A stretch of DNA of 64,000 bases from Heterohyrax brucei (Eukaryota > Chordata > Mammalia > Hyracoidea > Procaviidae): contig CM053152.1 in NCBI GenBank assembly GCA_028571685.1, forward strand, positions 22,328,001 through 22,392,000, in the 5' to 3' direction. Of the stretch, positions 1-11,054 are shown piece by piece; position 1 is the stretch's first letter, and every line of letters begins with the position of its first letter. Under the pieces are notes generated by a model that was given only the letters and a program-made list of their open reading frames with translations, had not been told where the DNA came from and did no database searches. A program made the translations under genes and the position numbers.

Positions 1-225
1 CAGCTAGTTGTTTACTGGCTAAAAACTCACAACTATACAATTAAGTTTGTGAACTTGCCACTTTGCCACTGTATTCAATGGCCACTCCAGAAGACTAGGC
101 ACTGGCAAAAGTACATATCTTCCCAAGGGGACTACTTCGAAGGTAACCGTTGTGATATTCAGCAATGAGGTATGTAGAACTTAGAACAATTAAGTCCACA
201 GACTTAATTATCACCTCATACACCC
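1..225. mobile_element. Mariner-derived foldback element, copy 1 (cut by window start)
   Basis: Bases 1-84 read on the minus strand as a C-terminal mariner transposase segment (GKFTNL-type motif). Bases 85-225 read on the plus strand as the last part of the same gene, ending near a GDIxxxGDYFEG-like stretch and 'gatattcagcaatgagg'. The strand switch falls at 'ccactccagaag', the same point as in the copy at 35.6-36.2 kb. About 27 bp present in that copy are missing just right of the junction. The left arm lies outside the window. Non-coding, defective. Confidence 0.7.
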
Positions 226-235
226 CAAAGAACTG

Positions 236-778
236 AACACAGGGACTCAACCAGGTACTTGTATACCAGTGTTCATTGCAGTAGCCCTATTCATAGTTCA
301 AAAGGTGAGAAGAACTCATGTGTCCATCAATCTATTAATAGATAAATGGACAAACAAAATGTGATATATTCACAAGATAGAATATTCTTCAGTGATAAAA
401 ACAAAGTTTCGATACATCCAATGACATGGATGAGCCCTGGAAACACTCTGTTGAGTGAAATTAGACACAAAAGGACAAGTATTGCATGGTCTCACCTATG
501 TTAGGTATCTAGAGTAAGTAAACGCACAAACAAAAAGGTTTATTAGTGGTTACCAGTATTGGAAGGAGGGGGAAATAGGGAGTTTCTGCCTCAGGGGTGC
601 TACACTTCAGTTTACGGTAGTGAAAAACACCTGGAAGTGCGTAGTGATGATGGAGGCACAACACTGTGCCTCCATCAATTACAGTCAATTGCTATGAAAG
701 TAATTGACATCACTGAATTGTACATTTAAAATGGCTAAGAATTCAATTTTTTTAATATATATTTTACTACAACAATTT
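236..778 (+). mobile_element. Old L1 (L1M-type) ORF2 end and 3'UTR
   Basis: The stretch matches the general mammalian L1M 3' end in order: 'tacttgtataccagtgttca', 'acatggatgagccctggaaa', 'gacacaaaaggacaagtatt', a G-rich 'ttaccagtattggaaggagg' patch, then 'gaattgtacatttaaaatgg' and an A/T tail. It is 5' truncated and carries no intact frame. Confidence 0.75.
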
Positions 779-825
779 TATTTAAACATGTATTAGAAGA
801 AGTTTCACTTCCACCACATCAAAAC

Positions 826-1065
826 TGCTTCTGTTGGGGTCACCAGTGACCTCCATATAAATTAATTCAGTGATTATTTCTCATTCCTCATCTTCCTCAG
901 CCTCTACACAGCATTTCAACAGTGGACCATCATCTCCTTCTTGAAAGTGTTCCTTCGGTTTACTCCTAGGACCTTCCGCTCCTACCTCACTGTTAGCTCC
1001 CACCTAGTCTCCACTGATTCCTCCTGTCTTCTTGATCTCTAAACATGGCAGGGTAATAGGAAACA
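826..1065 (+). mobile_element. L2 LINE fragment, reverse-transcriptase region
   Basis: The plus strand still resembles the L2 RT block ('acagcatttcaacagtggacc' region, cf. the AAFDTVDH motif) and is collinear with the L2 pieces at 2.02-2.47 and 2.93-3.58 kb. I read the three as one ancient copy split by later insertions. A MER5-like scrap may lie at about 1110-1165. No coding capacity remains. Confidence 0.55.
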
Positions 1066-1167
1066 AGATTCTTTCTTTCGCCAGCTGCACTCACTCTGTA
1101 GATCAAGGATGGTCCATCCTGTTTCATATTACAATAACTTAGAGAGCTTTTAAAAACACCCAGTGTC

Positions 1168-1986
1168 TACGACCCTTCTGTAGACATGATTCTTTTTCTT
1201 TTTTAATATTTTATTGTGCTTAAAGTGAAAGTTTACAATCCAAGTTAATTTGTCATGCAAAAACTTCTACACACACTACTGTGTAACTCTAGCTGCTCTC
1301 CCGACTCTGTGACAGCATACTCCTCCTTTCCACCCTGTGTTTCCTGGGTCCATTCGGTCAGCTTCTGTCCTCCACCTTTTCATTTATTTTCAGAGCAGGA
1401 GCTGCTCAGTTAGCCTTCTAGCCAAGAAGCACACTGACTGCCAACTTATCAGACCATCAGGTCTGGTCTTTTTAATAGAGTTCTAGTTTTGCACATCCAT
1501 TTTTCTCCCACTATGTCAGGGATTGTGTGCTGTGTGTCCCATAAGGGCTGTCATTAGTGATAGTGGAGCACCATCTAGTTCTTCTGGTCTCATGCTGATA
1601 CAGTCTTTGGATGATACAGTGCTTTTGATCTCTTGGGTTAATATTTTCCTTGTCTTTGATGTCTTTCATTCTTGTCTGCTCCAGGTGGGGTGGGACCAAT
1701 TGATGCTACTTAGATGGCCGCTTGCTAGCTTTTAACGCCCCGGACACCAGTCACCAAAGTGGGATGCAGAACATAGTTATGCCAGTTAGCCTACATGTCA
1801 CCTGAAACCATGGTTCCCAGACCCCTGTCCCTGTTACTCTGTCCTTCAAAATGTTGGTATATATTTAGAAACCCTTTTGGCTTTTTATATAGTCCAATTG
1901 TGCCAACTTCCCCTCTAGTGTGTGCTGTCAATCCCTTCACCTAACCCAATTCCTGGCTACTATCTAGGTGGACTCTAATGTGCAGC
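1168..1986 (-). mobile_element. Antisense L1 3'UTR (afrotherian-type), 5' truncated
   Basis: Read on the minus strand this is the long L1 3'UTR also seen at 27.6-28.8, 31.3-32.4, 43.2, 44.7 and 49.4 kb. It has the same 'ctagatggtgc(c)c' block (here 'gagcaccatctagttc' reversed), the 'accaaagac' block, and a terminal 'aaagtttacaat...cttaaagtgaaag' region preceded on the left by a T-rich tail (1190-1215). It interrupts an older L2 that resumes at about 2022. Confidence 0.75.
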
Positions 1987-2021
1987 TAGGATTAAGAAGT
2001 ATTGTCCTAGACCTTAGGTTA

Positions 2022-2468
2022 TCTTGTCTAGTCTCATAGCTTTAAATATCAATGCAATGACAATTCCCAACTATTTGTCTCCAGCCTGACCTCTTTTCCT
2101 GAACTCTAGATTTGAATATACAACTACGTACTTGATATTTCCACTTGGATATCTGTTAGGCATCTCACAACTTCACATATCTAAGTCAAACACTTGATTT
2201 CCTTCCATCCAAAACCTTCTTATTCACTCTCACAGATCTCAGTAAACAGCAACCCCAATCTTCCAGCTTCTCAGCACAAAAATATTGGAGTCATCATTAA
2301 CACCTCTCTTTCTCCCATACTTTGTTTCAGTCCATTTTGTTGATTCTACTTTCACAACATATCTAGCATTCAACCACTTCTCACCACCTCTGTCACTACT
2401 GCCCTGATCCAATACTGTCATCTCTGATCTGAAGTACTGTATTGTTGGGAGGACCATCTGCCTCTATG
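2022..2468 (+). mobile_element. L2 LINE, central part
   Basis: Contains the recognisable L2 succession 'tctagtctcatagctttaaa', 'ctccagcctgacctctt', 'tccacttggatatctgttag', then a 'ttggagtcatcattaacacc' block and 'caaccacttctcaccacctc'. It is highly diverged and collinear with the flanking L2 pieces. Confidence 0.75.
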
Positions 2469-2912
2469 TCTCCTATCTGGCCTGTCTAAGCAGAGAACTT
2501 GAGCCTGGAACAGTTTATGATAAGGAGGCTGGGAACTGGGTATCTCTCTCTTACATCCCTTCTCCTTATCAAATGAGGCTTTTTTTCCCTGGTCTGGGCA
2601 CACAGCAATTTTCTTTGTCTCTTGCTCCTGTACATGCACTGCTTGGCACCTGGCCAACCCTATTTATTTGCTCAAGGCATAAAAGAAACAGGGTCTTTCT
2701 TATATCATGGCACAAGAAGGGTGTGTATAAAAAATCTGCCCTTCATCGACAACAAGGAGGGGAATTGTTGGTCATGGGAAACCATTGCTCACAGTTAAAG
2801 CTGATCTTACTCTGTCTCCTCTCTACATGAGTCAAGTGTTATCCCATGCACTATTAGTGTGTGGTTTGTGTCTATTGCTGGTGACCCCAAACACTGATAA
2901 GACAGTGTAGAC
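2469..2912. other. Unassigned ~440 bp insertion inside L2
   Basis: The L2 reading is lost here and resumes at about 2925, so this block is an insertion. It contains two TATA-like stretches ('gcataaaagaaac' and 'gtgtataaaaaatc'), which would fit a solo LTR. I see no convincing TG...CA ends or target duplication. Frames inside are too short to interpret. Confidence 0.35.
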
Positions 2913-2924
2913 TCTTAACCACCC

Positions 2925-3575
2925 TATTGCTTTTGGCCTTGCTGCCCCATGATCTATTCTCAACATTGTTATGAAGTGATTCTTTTAAAAGAATGCCAAA
3001 GCATGCCACTTCTACTCAAAACTCTCCAGTGGCTCCCCACCACACTTACAGAAAAAGCCACAAGTCTTTGTATAATCCATAAGGTGCCATCTGATCTTCT
3101 TTCTCCAAATTTATCTGTCATTCTTCCCCTTGTTAATGCTGACCTAGCTACATGCATCTTGGTTAACCCTTGAGCAAACATTTTCCCACCTTAGAACCTT
3201 CGTACTTGCTGCTGTTTTCAACTAGATTATCTTTCTCTCGTATAGCTACAGACCCTGCTCCTACACTTTCATAAGGACCTTGCTGAAATGTCACCTTATC
3301 AAAGAGATCATTTCTGGCCACCCTATAAGAGTTCTCTGTTCCCCCACACTACTGTTGGTCTCTTTCCTCTGTATTGTGGTCCACTTTTCCTTACCACTAC
3401 TCTTACCCTGACACACACATGGATTTATTTCTATGTTGCTGTCTACTCACACTAGAAGCTAGGTACCGTAAGAAAGAAATTCTGTCAGTTTTGTTCATTG
3501 CTAAATCTCTGCTTAATAGATATACCTGGCATAGGGTAGACATTTGGTGAATATCTGCTGAGGGGATCAAAGAGT
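2925..3575 (+). mobile_element. L2 LINE, 3' part and tail
   Basis: L2 resumes with 'atgatctattctcaacattg', then 'aactctccagtggctcccca', 'acctaca/gccat' decay, 'cttgctgaaatgtcacctta', 'ctagaagctaggtaccgtaa' and the characteristic tail 'ctggcatagggtagacattt' near 3525-3555. All frames are broken. Confidence 0.75.
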
Positions 3576-3644
3576 CAAGCAATGGTAAGCCAAGAGCTGA
3601 AAGACAAAGACAACATCAATTCCCTTCAATCTTTCAGGGACCGC

Positions 3645-4066
3645 ATCAGTTTCTTAAGGCTACCCACTAATGGTATGGCTTAAAACACTAATGACTTATT
3701 CTCTTGTAGTTCTAGATACTGGGAATCTGAATCCAGGGTGTCCACAGGGTCATGCCTTCTCCTAAACCTCTAAGGGAAGATCCTTACTTGACTCTTTCAG
3801 CTTCTGTAGCCATAGCCGTTCCTTGATTTATGGCAGTATAACCCCAATCTCTGCCTTCACACGGCTATCTTCCTTGTGTGTCTGTCTCTGTGTGTCTCTT
3901 CACTTTTTATAAGAACACCAGACATACTAGATTAGTGCCTACCTATTCTAGTGTGACCTCACATTAATTATATCTGCAAAAATGTTACTTCCAAATAAGG
4001 TCACATTCAGAGATACTAGGAGTTAAGACTTAAATGAACATTTTGTGGGGATGCAAGTCAACACAT
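3645..4066 (-). mobile_element. MLT1-type MaLR LTR
   Basis: Read antisense, this follows MLT1: 'gcatcagtttcttaaggcta' at one end, then 'tggcttaaaacac', 'ccccaatctctgccttcaca', 'ataagaacaccagacatact', 'aataaggtcacattcagaga' and 'aggagttaagacttaaatga'. It is a solo LTR remnant of an ERVL-MaLR; no internal region is present. Confidence 0.75.
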
Positions 4067-6490
4067 AGTGGGGACCATGGAGATCATTTACCACAACTTT
4101 ACCATGTCATATCTGAGAAAAGCAACTCAGAGTCATTGAGGGACTTCCAAAAGATTCATTGCTGGTTACTGACAGAGAAGAAAAACTGGAACACTAGAAC
4201 ACTCAAATTACTATTTTTTCCCATACATGATACAATTCCCCAGTATTTCCCAATATATTCTTTTTTTGGTCATTCCTGGGCATACGTAACCACAAAATAG
4301 TGTACACTTAAACACTGTCACTATTAAGCTAAATATTGAAACCAATTCAAAGAAACTGAGGGCTAACGAAAGCAAGAGGAATTTCAAAGGCACTCAAACT
4401 GATAGCTAAGCTTTGAATCAAATAGAGAATGGGAAGTACCTATGCCACCACTTGACACATGCATACCTCCATTCCACACTAAAATAATCATTATACCATA
4501 TTCCTAATGCCCCTGGCTGTTTGCTTTTATTGGTCCCATTAACAAGATAGCAAAATTGAGGCACAGATCCAAAGGTGAAAATTTTCCAGATAAACTGATA
4601 TGGAAGTTCAATTTTAGGTGTCTTGTGGTTATGGTTAATTACTCAGAAACATTTACTGGAGCAGAATAAATGAGGAAGTATTTCACATCTAATAACCTAT
4701 CTTTTATCTCTAATCACTTTAGATATTTAGCACATGTAAAGGGAAGATCACTAGAAAACATGTCACGCTAGTCTACAGACATCAGATATGACAATTGTGG
4801 TGACTTTTTCTTTAACTTGCTATAAACAGCATATCTGGCTCTGAGCCCAAGAGTCCTATAGTGGAAGATTAACATGATAACCAGTTGTGCTGTGTCCTTT
4901 CCCCGAAGACTCATCCTTGACTTTCTTTGGCTAAATCACAAAGTGTGTTTTTCATTTGCAGTTAAAACAGGAGGAGGATGAGAGACAGAAAGAGACAGAG
5001 CAGTTTCTTGTAACTATTCCCTCAATTAGGAAAAAAAAAAAAAAAACTGAAGAGAATGTTAAGCAACACTCATTCTTCAGTTTCAGTTTGTCTATAAAAG
5101 TAGACTAATTTATTTTTCATTACAGAGAAAAATTTTCATTTCTTCTAACACCACTTGAAATCAGTTCAAAGTGTTGGGAAATCAGTACATGAATCAAAGA
5201 CATAGCCAAGGAATCCTGTAAATTTCAGTGAAATCCTGTTTGCCACAGATTTGCAGCATTTTTTCTTCTGTCCTTTTGAACTTGTTTCTGTTCTGCTGCT
5301 CTTGCAAAATATCTTTATATATAGTTTAAAACCTCTGACTAGTCATTTCTCTTCACAGCTCACTGCAAATCATTCAGTTAGTACGAGGAGCTGTGCAGGT
5401 GGGTGGGGAAGGGAGTTGTGTAATCTTCCTATCAGCATTATTTTTTTCTCCAAGATCCTCAAAGCAGAATTGCAGACTTCTATAGCCAGAGATAGCTGGC
5501 ATTATTTGTTAGAAAATCTAAACCTAATCTCAGCTCTTGGAACCTCTGATGCCAAAACGTAGAGCATTGATTGTCACAGGTCTTCAGACTCCAATGGTCA
5601 TTAAGAGAAGATATAAATGGGACTAGTAACCACGAGTGCAATGAAAATACATAAGTAAGGAGATGGGGAAAAGGACAGGCTTAGGGGACAGAGATCCTGT
5701 TTTGGCTTTGATTTCTGTTTTAATACAAAAGCCATGGAGTTCTTAACACCCAATCCCAGTCTACAGCTGAAAGTTAATACTCCAGCCACCAAAGAAGACA
5801 TCATAAAACACAGCAAAATATATTGTTACCAAATGGTCTCATAAGATTTGGTAGTGTGTACTTGTGGAGCTACATTACTCAGTTACTAATATCAAGAAGA
5901 TGCTTAGCCCATGTGGAGCCTTGTCAGCACTGCTTAAAAAGGTCTTTAGGGCCCCATCCCAAAGTCAAGATCTTTCCCTCTTTGAAATCCAAAGGGGAAG
6001 CTAGTGTCATTCATCTAGAAAATACATGACTAGCAGTTAAATCTTGGCATGATGTCAACTCAAGTGTTCAGTTGCTAGGCACATAAAAAGTTGTTTGGAA
6101 AGGAAAAGACCCCTGTAAGCTTTTCTATTCCACCTTAATTCAAGTCAATAGGTGTTTACAGAAGTGAACCATGCATAGTTCTAGGCTTCTTGACTGTATT
6201 CCTCTTCAACATACTAATCTATTATTGACAAAGAACCTTGCAAATGAAGTATATGTAACCATCCATACTTTTGAAGTCAAACACAGAGAACTATCTGTTA
6301 GTTGTCCACATTCTGAGCCCCTAGTTCTATAGTCATAAAGATTCCTAGACTCTTGCTAGAATTATGTTCATGCAACTATAACTAATAGGCCTTTTGAGCA
6401 AGGAATGAGGAGTTTTCACTTGGCAAAGATATGTTAGCCAGGACTGTCTACACACTAGGACTCATGTGGTCACCAGTCAGTACTAAATCT
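4067..6490. other. Unassigned, no gene seen
   Basis: No recognisable exon or named repeat. It contains an A-run at about 5031-5046 and a block at 5928-6040 that resembles 9337-9432 (see there). The 103-codon frame starting at 5251 has biased composition and no family resemblance, so I do not call it. Confidence 0.5.
5928..6040. repeat. Unnamed short repeat, copy 1
   Basis: Shares 'cactgctta', a following 'agggc' and a 3' block 'atctagaaaata...agcagttaaa(t/c)ct' with 9337-9432, where the same sequence interrupts a MIR. This copy carries extra sequence in the middle. The family is not identified. Confidence 0.35.
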
Positions 6491-6496
6491 TGTTAT

Positions 6497-6585
6497 TTTA
6501 CATAGGGTCAATTCTGACTCATGGCAACCCCATGTGTGCAAAGAATAGTTCCACAGGTTTTCAGCTAAAGTATTCAACCATTTAT
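6497..6585 (-). mobile_element. AfroSINE 3' part, diverged
   Basis: 'agggtcaattctgactcatgg' followed by 'ccccatgtgtgcaaag' and 'agttccacagg' matches the antisense AfroSINE tail and mid-region. The tRNA-like head is not recognisable. Confidence 0.6.
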
Positions 6586-6974
6586 GTCACCCATGGACTT
6601 CTCCACTAAATCCAAGCAAAGCTCCACTGACTCTCATGTAGGCACCACTGAAAGGTGTCACTGAAAGAGCTGTTGAAAAAAACAGGCTCTGCTGAGCATT
6701 TAGTCTACATGAATTCTATACACAACCAATTTAGGCAAATTTTAAGCACGTTTAAAACTTAACTTCACCTCACTATCATCCCTCGCTTCTCTTTATGACC
6801 CTCATCACAGATAATACCAAGTTATTCTGAAGCCAATCACAGCTCTAAATATTCTCTAATCACCCTGAGCGTGTTTGTTTTGGCTCCCCCTCTAGATGGT
6901 AAACTCTACTATGGAAACTATGCTGTTCATTCCCTCAAAAACACATCCTTGGGGGCATTTTGAGTATATCATCC

Positions 6975-7076
6975 ACCACCACCTATTGCCATTGAGTCAA
7001 TTCTGACTCATAGTGAAACCATAGAACAGAATAGAACTGCCCCTCAGAGGGGTTCCACCATTAGTCCACCAGGGTA
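6975..7076 (-). mobile_element. AfroSINE, internally deleted
   Basis: Antisense order is tail ('gccattgagtcaattctgac'), middle ('agaacagaatagaactgccc') and head end ('ccaccagggtatcc'). It abuts the target duplication of the next SINE, so the second SINE landed at the 5' edge of this one. Confidence 0.75.
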
Positions 7077-7089
7077 TCCACTGAGTATA

Positions 7090-7256
7090 TACCAAAACAA
7101 ACCCAACCCAGTGCCATCAAGTCGATTCCAATTCATAGCATTCCTATAGGACAGAGTAGAAATGCCCCGTAGAATTTCCAAAGAGTGCCTGGCAGATTTG
7201 AAGTGCTAATCTTACAGTTAGCAGACATAGCACTTAGCCACTATGCTACCAGCATT
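7090..7256 (-). mobile_element. AfroSINE, near full length, with target duplication
   Basis: A tRNA-derived SINE in antisense, with a (CCAAA)-like tail on the left, 'gccatcaagtcgattcc', 'aggacagagtagaaatgccc' and a decayed head. It is flanked by a perfect 13-bp duplication 'tccactgagtata' at 7077-7089 and 7257-7269. This is direct evidence of target-primed insertion. Confidence 0.9.
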
Positions 7257-7687
7257 TCCACTGAGTATACAGGTATTCAGAAACTTTCATCTGGGTAGGT
7301 GAAGGGATGAGTGAACAAGTTACCACACCTATTTTCATTACTGTCTAACCATAAGTCTTACCTGACTATCTTCTATAATTTTTCTTGACTTAAGCTGTGA
7401 CCTCACATCTTGTTGCCTTGAGGAGAATCAAAGTAAATTCAGCAACTCTGATATATTTTCCCTTATATTCTTTCTCTCACATGCTTTATTTTGTATCTAG
7501 CGCTCATGGTTTCTCATCTTGTCATGTTGTCTTCTCGCATTAACAGAGTTTGTACCTGCCTGTCAAAGTGGTACTAAAGTGAACTCCAGAGAATCCTCTT
7601 TCTGGTGCTTTAACTTTTCCAGTCTCCTAAGAGCCCCTTTCTAACCAGAGTAAGAATTCTCCCACACCCTTGCCATATATATTTGCA

Positions 7688-7850
7688 GGGAACCCTGGCG
7701 ATGCAGTGGTTAAGAGCATGGCTGCTAACTAAAAGGTCAGCAGTTCAAATTCATCAGCCACTCTTTGGAAACCCCGTTGGGCAGTTCTACTGCATCCTAT
7801 AGGTTTGCTATGTGTTAGAATCTACAAGTCTACAGTGAGTTGTCCTCTCA
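7688..7850 (+). mobile_element. AfroSINE with recognisable tRNA-like head
   Basis: Starts 'gggaaccctggcgatgcagt', with an A-box-like 'gcagtggttaag' and a B-box-like 'ggtcagcagttcaaat', then 'cctataggtttgctatg'. The terminal CGACTCG tail is decayed. These boxes are the ancestral Pol III promoter; activity is unlikely given the decay. Confidence 0.85.
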
Positions 7851-7983
7851 GCCCCTCAATATGTTAACATGAAGCTCAAAATTCCTCCCAAACAACAAAG
7901 ACAATCGTCTCTGTCTCTGCTGCACAAATCCACTTTCAGAAAAATTTGAACTGGAAATAAAACTATGGTAGAATTGTGTGCCT

Positions 7984-8027
7984 ATGTGTGTGAGCACACA
8001 CACATGCATGTGCAAACACACACACAA
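7984..8027. repeat. Alternating purine-pyrimidine (TG/CA) stretch
   Basis: 'tatgtgtgtgagcacacaca' followed by more CA repeats. An imperfect microsatellite with an inverted TG/CA layout, a possible Z-DNA or hairpin former. Confidence 0.7.
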
Positions 8028-8095
8028 GAAACCTCAAAAGAAATGATTTGAGAGAACAGAGATTGTGCTAGGGAAAAAAACACTTATATTTAAAC

Positions 8096-8168
8096 CTATA
8101 GATCCTATAAGGGTAGCTATAAATTGGAATCAACTTGACAGCAATGGATTTGGTTTGCGTTTTTTAAA
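8096..8168 (+). mobile_element. AfroSINE tail only (5' truncated)
   Basis: 'gatcctataagggtagctat' and 'caacttgacagcaatggatt' plus 'tggtttgcg' are the final ~70 bp of an AfroSINE. No head is present. Confidence 0.7.
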
Positions 8169-8509
8169 ATAGATCTTACAGTATTTTTCAAGTTTTTTTT
8201 AACATAATAATTTCTGTAAATAATTTTGATAATTTACAGAAATAAATAATTAACTGAAAATAGATACATTCAAATACTACTCAAAGTATCAACTAACTAA
8301 CAGGATTCATTTCCGCTAATTTCTAATCCTAAAATTCATGTCTGCCACCAATGATCAAAAACCAGGGTAGCTAGGGAATTAGGAAAATCTTAGAAACACA
8401 TTCAGGTCATAGACTCATTCACTGAAACTGAAGAAAAAGGAAAACAGAATCCAGAGTCTTTTCCATTTAACTCTGCTCATCCTATAGCAGAAAAACCCAT
8501 CTTCTCACC

Positions 8510-8968
8510 TGTCTTAGTCACCTGGTACTGCTCTAACAGAAAATACCACAAGTGGAAGGCTTTACAAGGAGATGCTTTATTGACACAGTCTGGTAAGCTA
8601 CACATCCATTAATAAACTGTAAGTCCATTCAGTAAGAGAATTTATCACAGTCTGGTGGGCTGAGTCCAAATCCAGTGAGAGAATCTCAGCACAGGAACCT
8701 CAGGTCCAAAGGAAGTGCTCTGCTCTCAGTGCTTCTCTCTTGGCGGTATGAGGTTCCTAACTTCCTTGGCTCACTTCTCTCCCTTATATTCCACAAGCTT
8801 GTAGCTTCAGTCCTGCCTCGCTAACACAACTGCAAACCATTCTCCATCATAAATATCACAGAAGCAGGATTCACAACACATGGGAGAAATGGCACCATAT
8901 TGATTTGACTCCTAACCAAGTCAAATCAACACATACATTTTGGGGGGGACACAATTTAATCTGTGACA
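8510..8968 (-). mobile_element. Solo MaLR-like LTR with 5-bp target duplication
   Basis: Antisense LTR beginning 'tgtcttagtcacc' and ending 'ggggggacacaatttaatct...gtgaca', so TG...CA termini. It is flanked by TCACC at 8505-8509 and 8969-8973. Five-bp duplications are expected for ERVL/MaLR. The body resembles MLT1/MST in layout. Sister copies are at 18839, 21190 (fragment), 29301 and 59352, all in the same orientation. No internal viral region is present. Confidence 0.85.
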
Positions 8969-8973
8969 TCACC

Positions 8974-9257
8974 GTTTAGCAGATGATCTGAATAGATAGA
9001 CCTCCTTGTCTCCTCATCCATATTTTCTTAGTAAGCACAGCATGTGACAAGCTTTGCTGACTCTGAAAGGGTGTGTTCGCAGCTGAGAGGAGGACTCTAG
9101 TAGATGGTGCTCTGCTATTTAACTGGCTGTGCCTCAAAGGCAGATTAGAAGCTCCCTGAGCTTTTTATTTTCATTTATAAAGTGAGTATTTATGGATAAT
9201 TGGGGTGTAAGCAATGTGTGAAAACACTGTAAATTATAAATATATAAAGCTAATATT
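8974..9257. other. Unassigned spacer
   Basis: No repeat or coding signal recognised between the LTR and the MIR. Confidence 0.5.
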
Positions 9258-9336
9258 GCTTATCTGTTGGATGCTTACTATGCGACCTCAGTACTGAGAA
9301 CTTCACATGCCTCACTTCAGCTCGGTGTAAGGCCAA
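9258..9336 (-). mobile_element. MIR, left piece
   Basis: 'tgcttactatgcgacctcag' and 'cttcacatgcctcac' fit antisense MIR core sequence. It continues at 9440 after a ~100 bp interruption. Confidence 0.5.
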
Positions 9337-9432
9337 CACTGCTTAAGAAATCACTCAGGGCTTTGAATCTGAATATGAGTTATTGCATTTATCTAGAAAA
9401 TATTTGAGCAGCAGTTAAACCTATATTTTCCA
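9337..9432. repeat. Unnamed short repeat, copy 2, inside MIR
   Basis: Interrupts a MIR and resembles 5928-6040 ('cactgcttaa', 'atctagaaaata', 'agcagttaaacct'). Not assigned to a known family. Confidence 0.35.
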
Positions 9433-9439
9433 TAAAACA

Positions 9440-9545
9440 AAATTGGACCTGAGATCAGTTATTTACTTATCCAAGTTCACACAGCTAGGACACGTCAAAG
9501 ACAGGAGCCAAAACAGGTCTATATGGCCCCAAGCTTTTTATTGCT
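9440..9545 (-). mobile_element. MIR, right piece
   Basis: 'ccaagttcacacagctagga' and 'ggagccaaaacaggtct' match the antisense MIR region that normally reads 'caaggtcacacagct'. Confidence 0.6.
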
Positions 9546-10094
9546 ATCCAGTTATTTGGTATTCGATTCCTTTAACATGTGTGAACTAATAAACTGGGAG
9601 ATGTCGTGAAAACCCTTTCTTCTTTTCCTTTTCCAGTGTAATTAAGAGGGATGTAAATGATAATATACATTAAGACATCTGGTAAATGATAAAACGCTAA
9701 ACAAAAGTAGGTTATTTCAGTCAATCACCACTCTCCAGAAATAAAGGGATGGCCATTTTGTTTATAGGATTTTACTATTAAGGTAAAAGTATCCAGCAAA
9801 TGGCACTTATGCCTGCTTATAGAAAACTTAACCACAACCAGAGGAATTACCTACTTAGATGTGAATTATAGACTTCACAACTTCACATTTTGTGTAGCAA
9901 AATTAGTTTATTAAAAATCTAGAATTTTCTGAAACTGGCAATTCTACTGCTAGATGGTCTAAACTACTTCCATGCCCCAACTAGCTTGGGTATCCCTAAT
10001 ACCCCTCTCCACATATTCACTCCTGGCTTCAAGTACTGGTTACCTTTAAAATAACCTGAAGTTGTTTCAAAACACAGAGAAATAATATCACTTT
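9546..10094. other. Unassigned spacer
   Basis: AT-rich, no gene or repeat recognised. Confidence 0.5.
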
Positions 10095-10203
10095 TACATT
10101 ATTAAAGGTCTTTCATTATCATTTAATAATCTCCTTGTAGGTAATTTAGCCCCCTTTCATGTAAAGAAAATTAAAATACAGAAAAGTTAAAGCATTTGCC
10201 TTG
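10095..10203 (-). mobile_element. MIR fragment cut by L1-A
   Basis: 'tcatttaataatctccttg' through 'aaagttaaagcatttgcc' resembles the antisense MIR core. It stops exactly where the L1-A 5' end begins. Confidence 0.5.
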
Positions 10204-11001
10204 AAGGGCAGTGTCAAGATGGCAGACTAGACATATGTTGCCTCGATTCGTTCTGAGAACTAAGGCCTGGGATGATAATTAAATGGAGCAGAATGGACAC
10301 CCTGTGCACTCTATGATCTAGTAAAGTGTTGTCAGATTGGACTAGGTGCCAGTAAGGGGGAAACTATCTCTTTCTAAGATGAGGCAGTGGCATGCTGATT
10401 CCTGCTTCTGCTGACTCATCATTTGGGAGGACTGCAGGTACTAATGCCTTTTTTGTTATCCAGGAGGCAGGCACTGGGATGAGCCAGCTAACACGCTGAA
10501 CTGTAGTACTTAATAAACAGTACATAGTGCATCAGAGTGTGCTGCACATAGTGTGCTTGGCATGGCCACATACTGAGAGCCTGGTTGCTGACCGAGAGCA
10601 CCACTGCTCCTCCACGCCTCTTTTCTGAGCTGCGCCATAGACTCTGCTGCTTATGGCAGGTAGAGAATCTTGAGAGGGATGCCATCTTGATTAGCTGAGA
10701 GGCAGAGTCATCCACCCAGAGGTTTTAGCTGGGGCTAATTCTCATGGAGCAGAAGCCCCATGTCTTGAAAGTGTTTCTCCAGCAGAAAACCTGTGTTTAG
10801 GATGGTGGTGCCTAGAGTTATGGTTGGACCTGGTAGAGGATGGCTGCAAAGCTGTTACCCCTCCCTACTTTGAAACATGTCATAGCATCTGGGGACAGCC
10901 TATGAGGTGCTTTCACTGTCAGACCAAAGACAGGGCCTGCCACACCTGAGAGTCTGACTGATTTTGGCAACTGATGGACAGCTCCTCCCTTAGCAGTAAA
11001 G

Positions 11002-11054
11002 CTAAGCCAAGCCAAGCCAAGTGCTGTCGAGTCGGATCTGACTCATGGCGACCC
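11002..11054 (-). mobile_element. 53-bp AfroSINE-tail micro-insertion in L1-A 5'UTR
   Basis: 'taagccaagccaagccaagt' runs into 'gtcgagtcggatctgactc' and 'atggcgacc'. It is flanked by a perfect 11-bp duplication 'tagcagtaaag' at 10991-11001 and 11055-11065. It is the reverse complement of the last ~50 bp of an AfroSINE subtype whose tail repeats 'cttgg'. No head or middle is present. Confidence 0.85.

Noticed and set aside
2469..2912. Promoter of a host gene from the TATA-like stretches
   Set aside because: No downstream exon and no conserved context; an insertion is the simpler reading.
7688..7850. Functional tRNA gene from A-box and B-box-like motifs
   Set aside because: The motifs belong to the tRNA-derived head of an AfroSINE; there is no cloverleaf.
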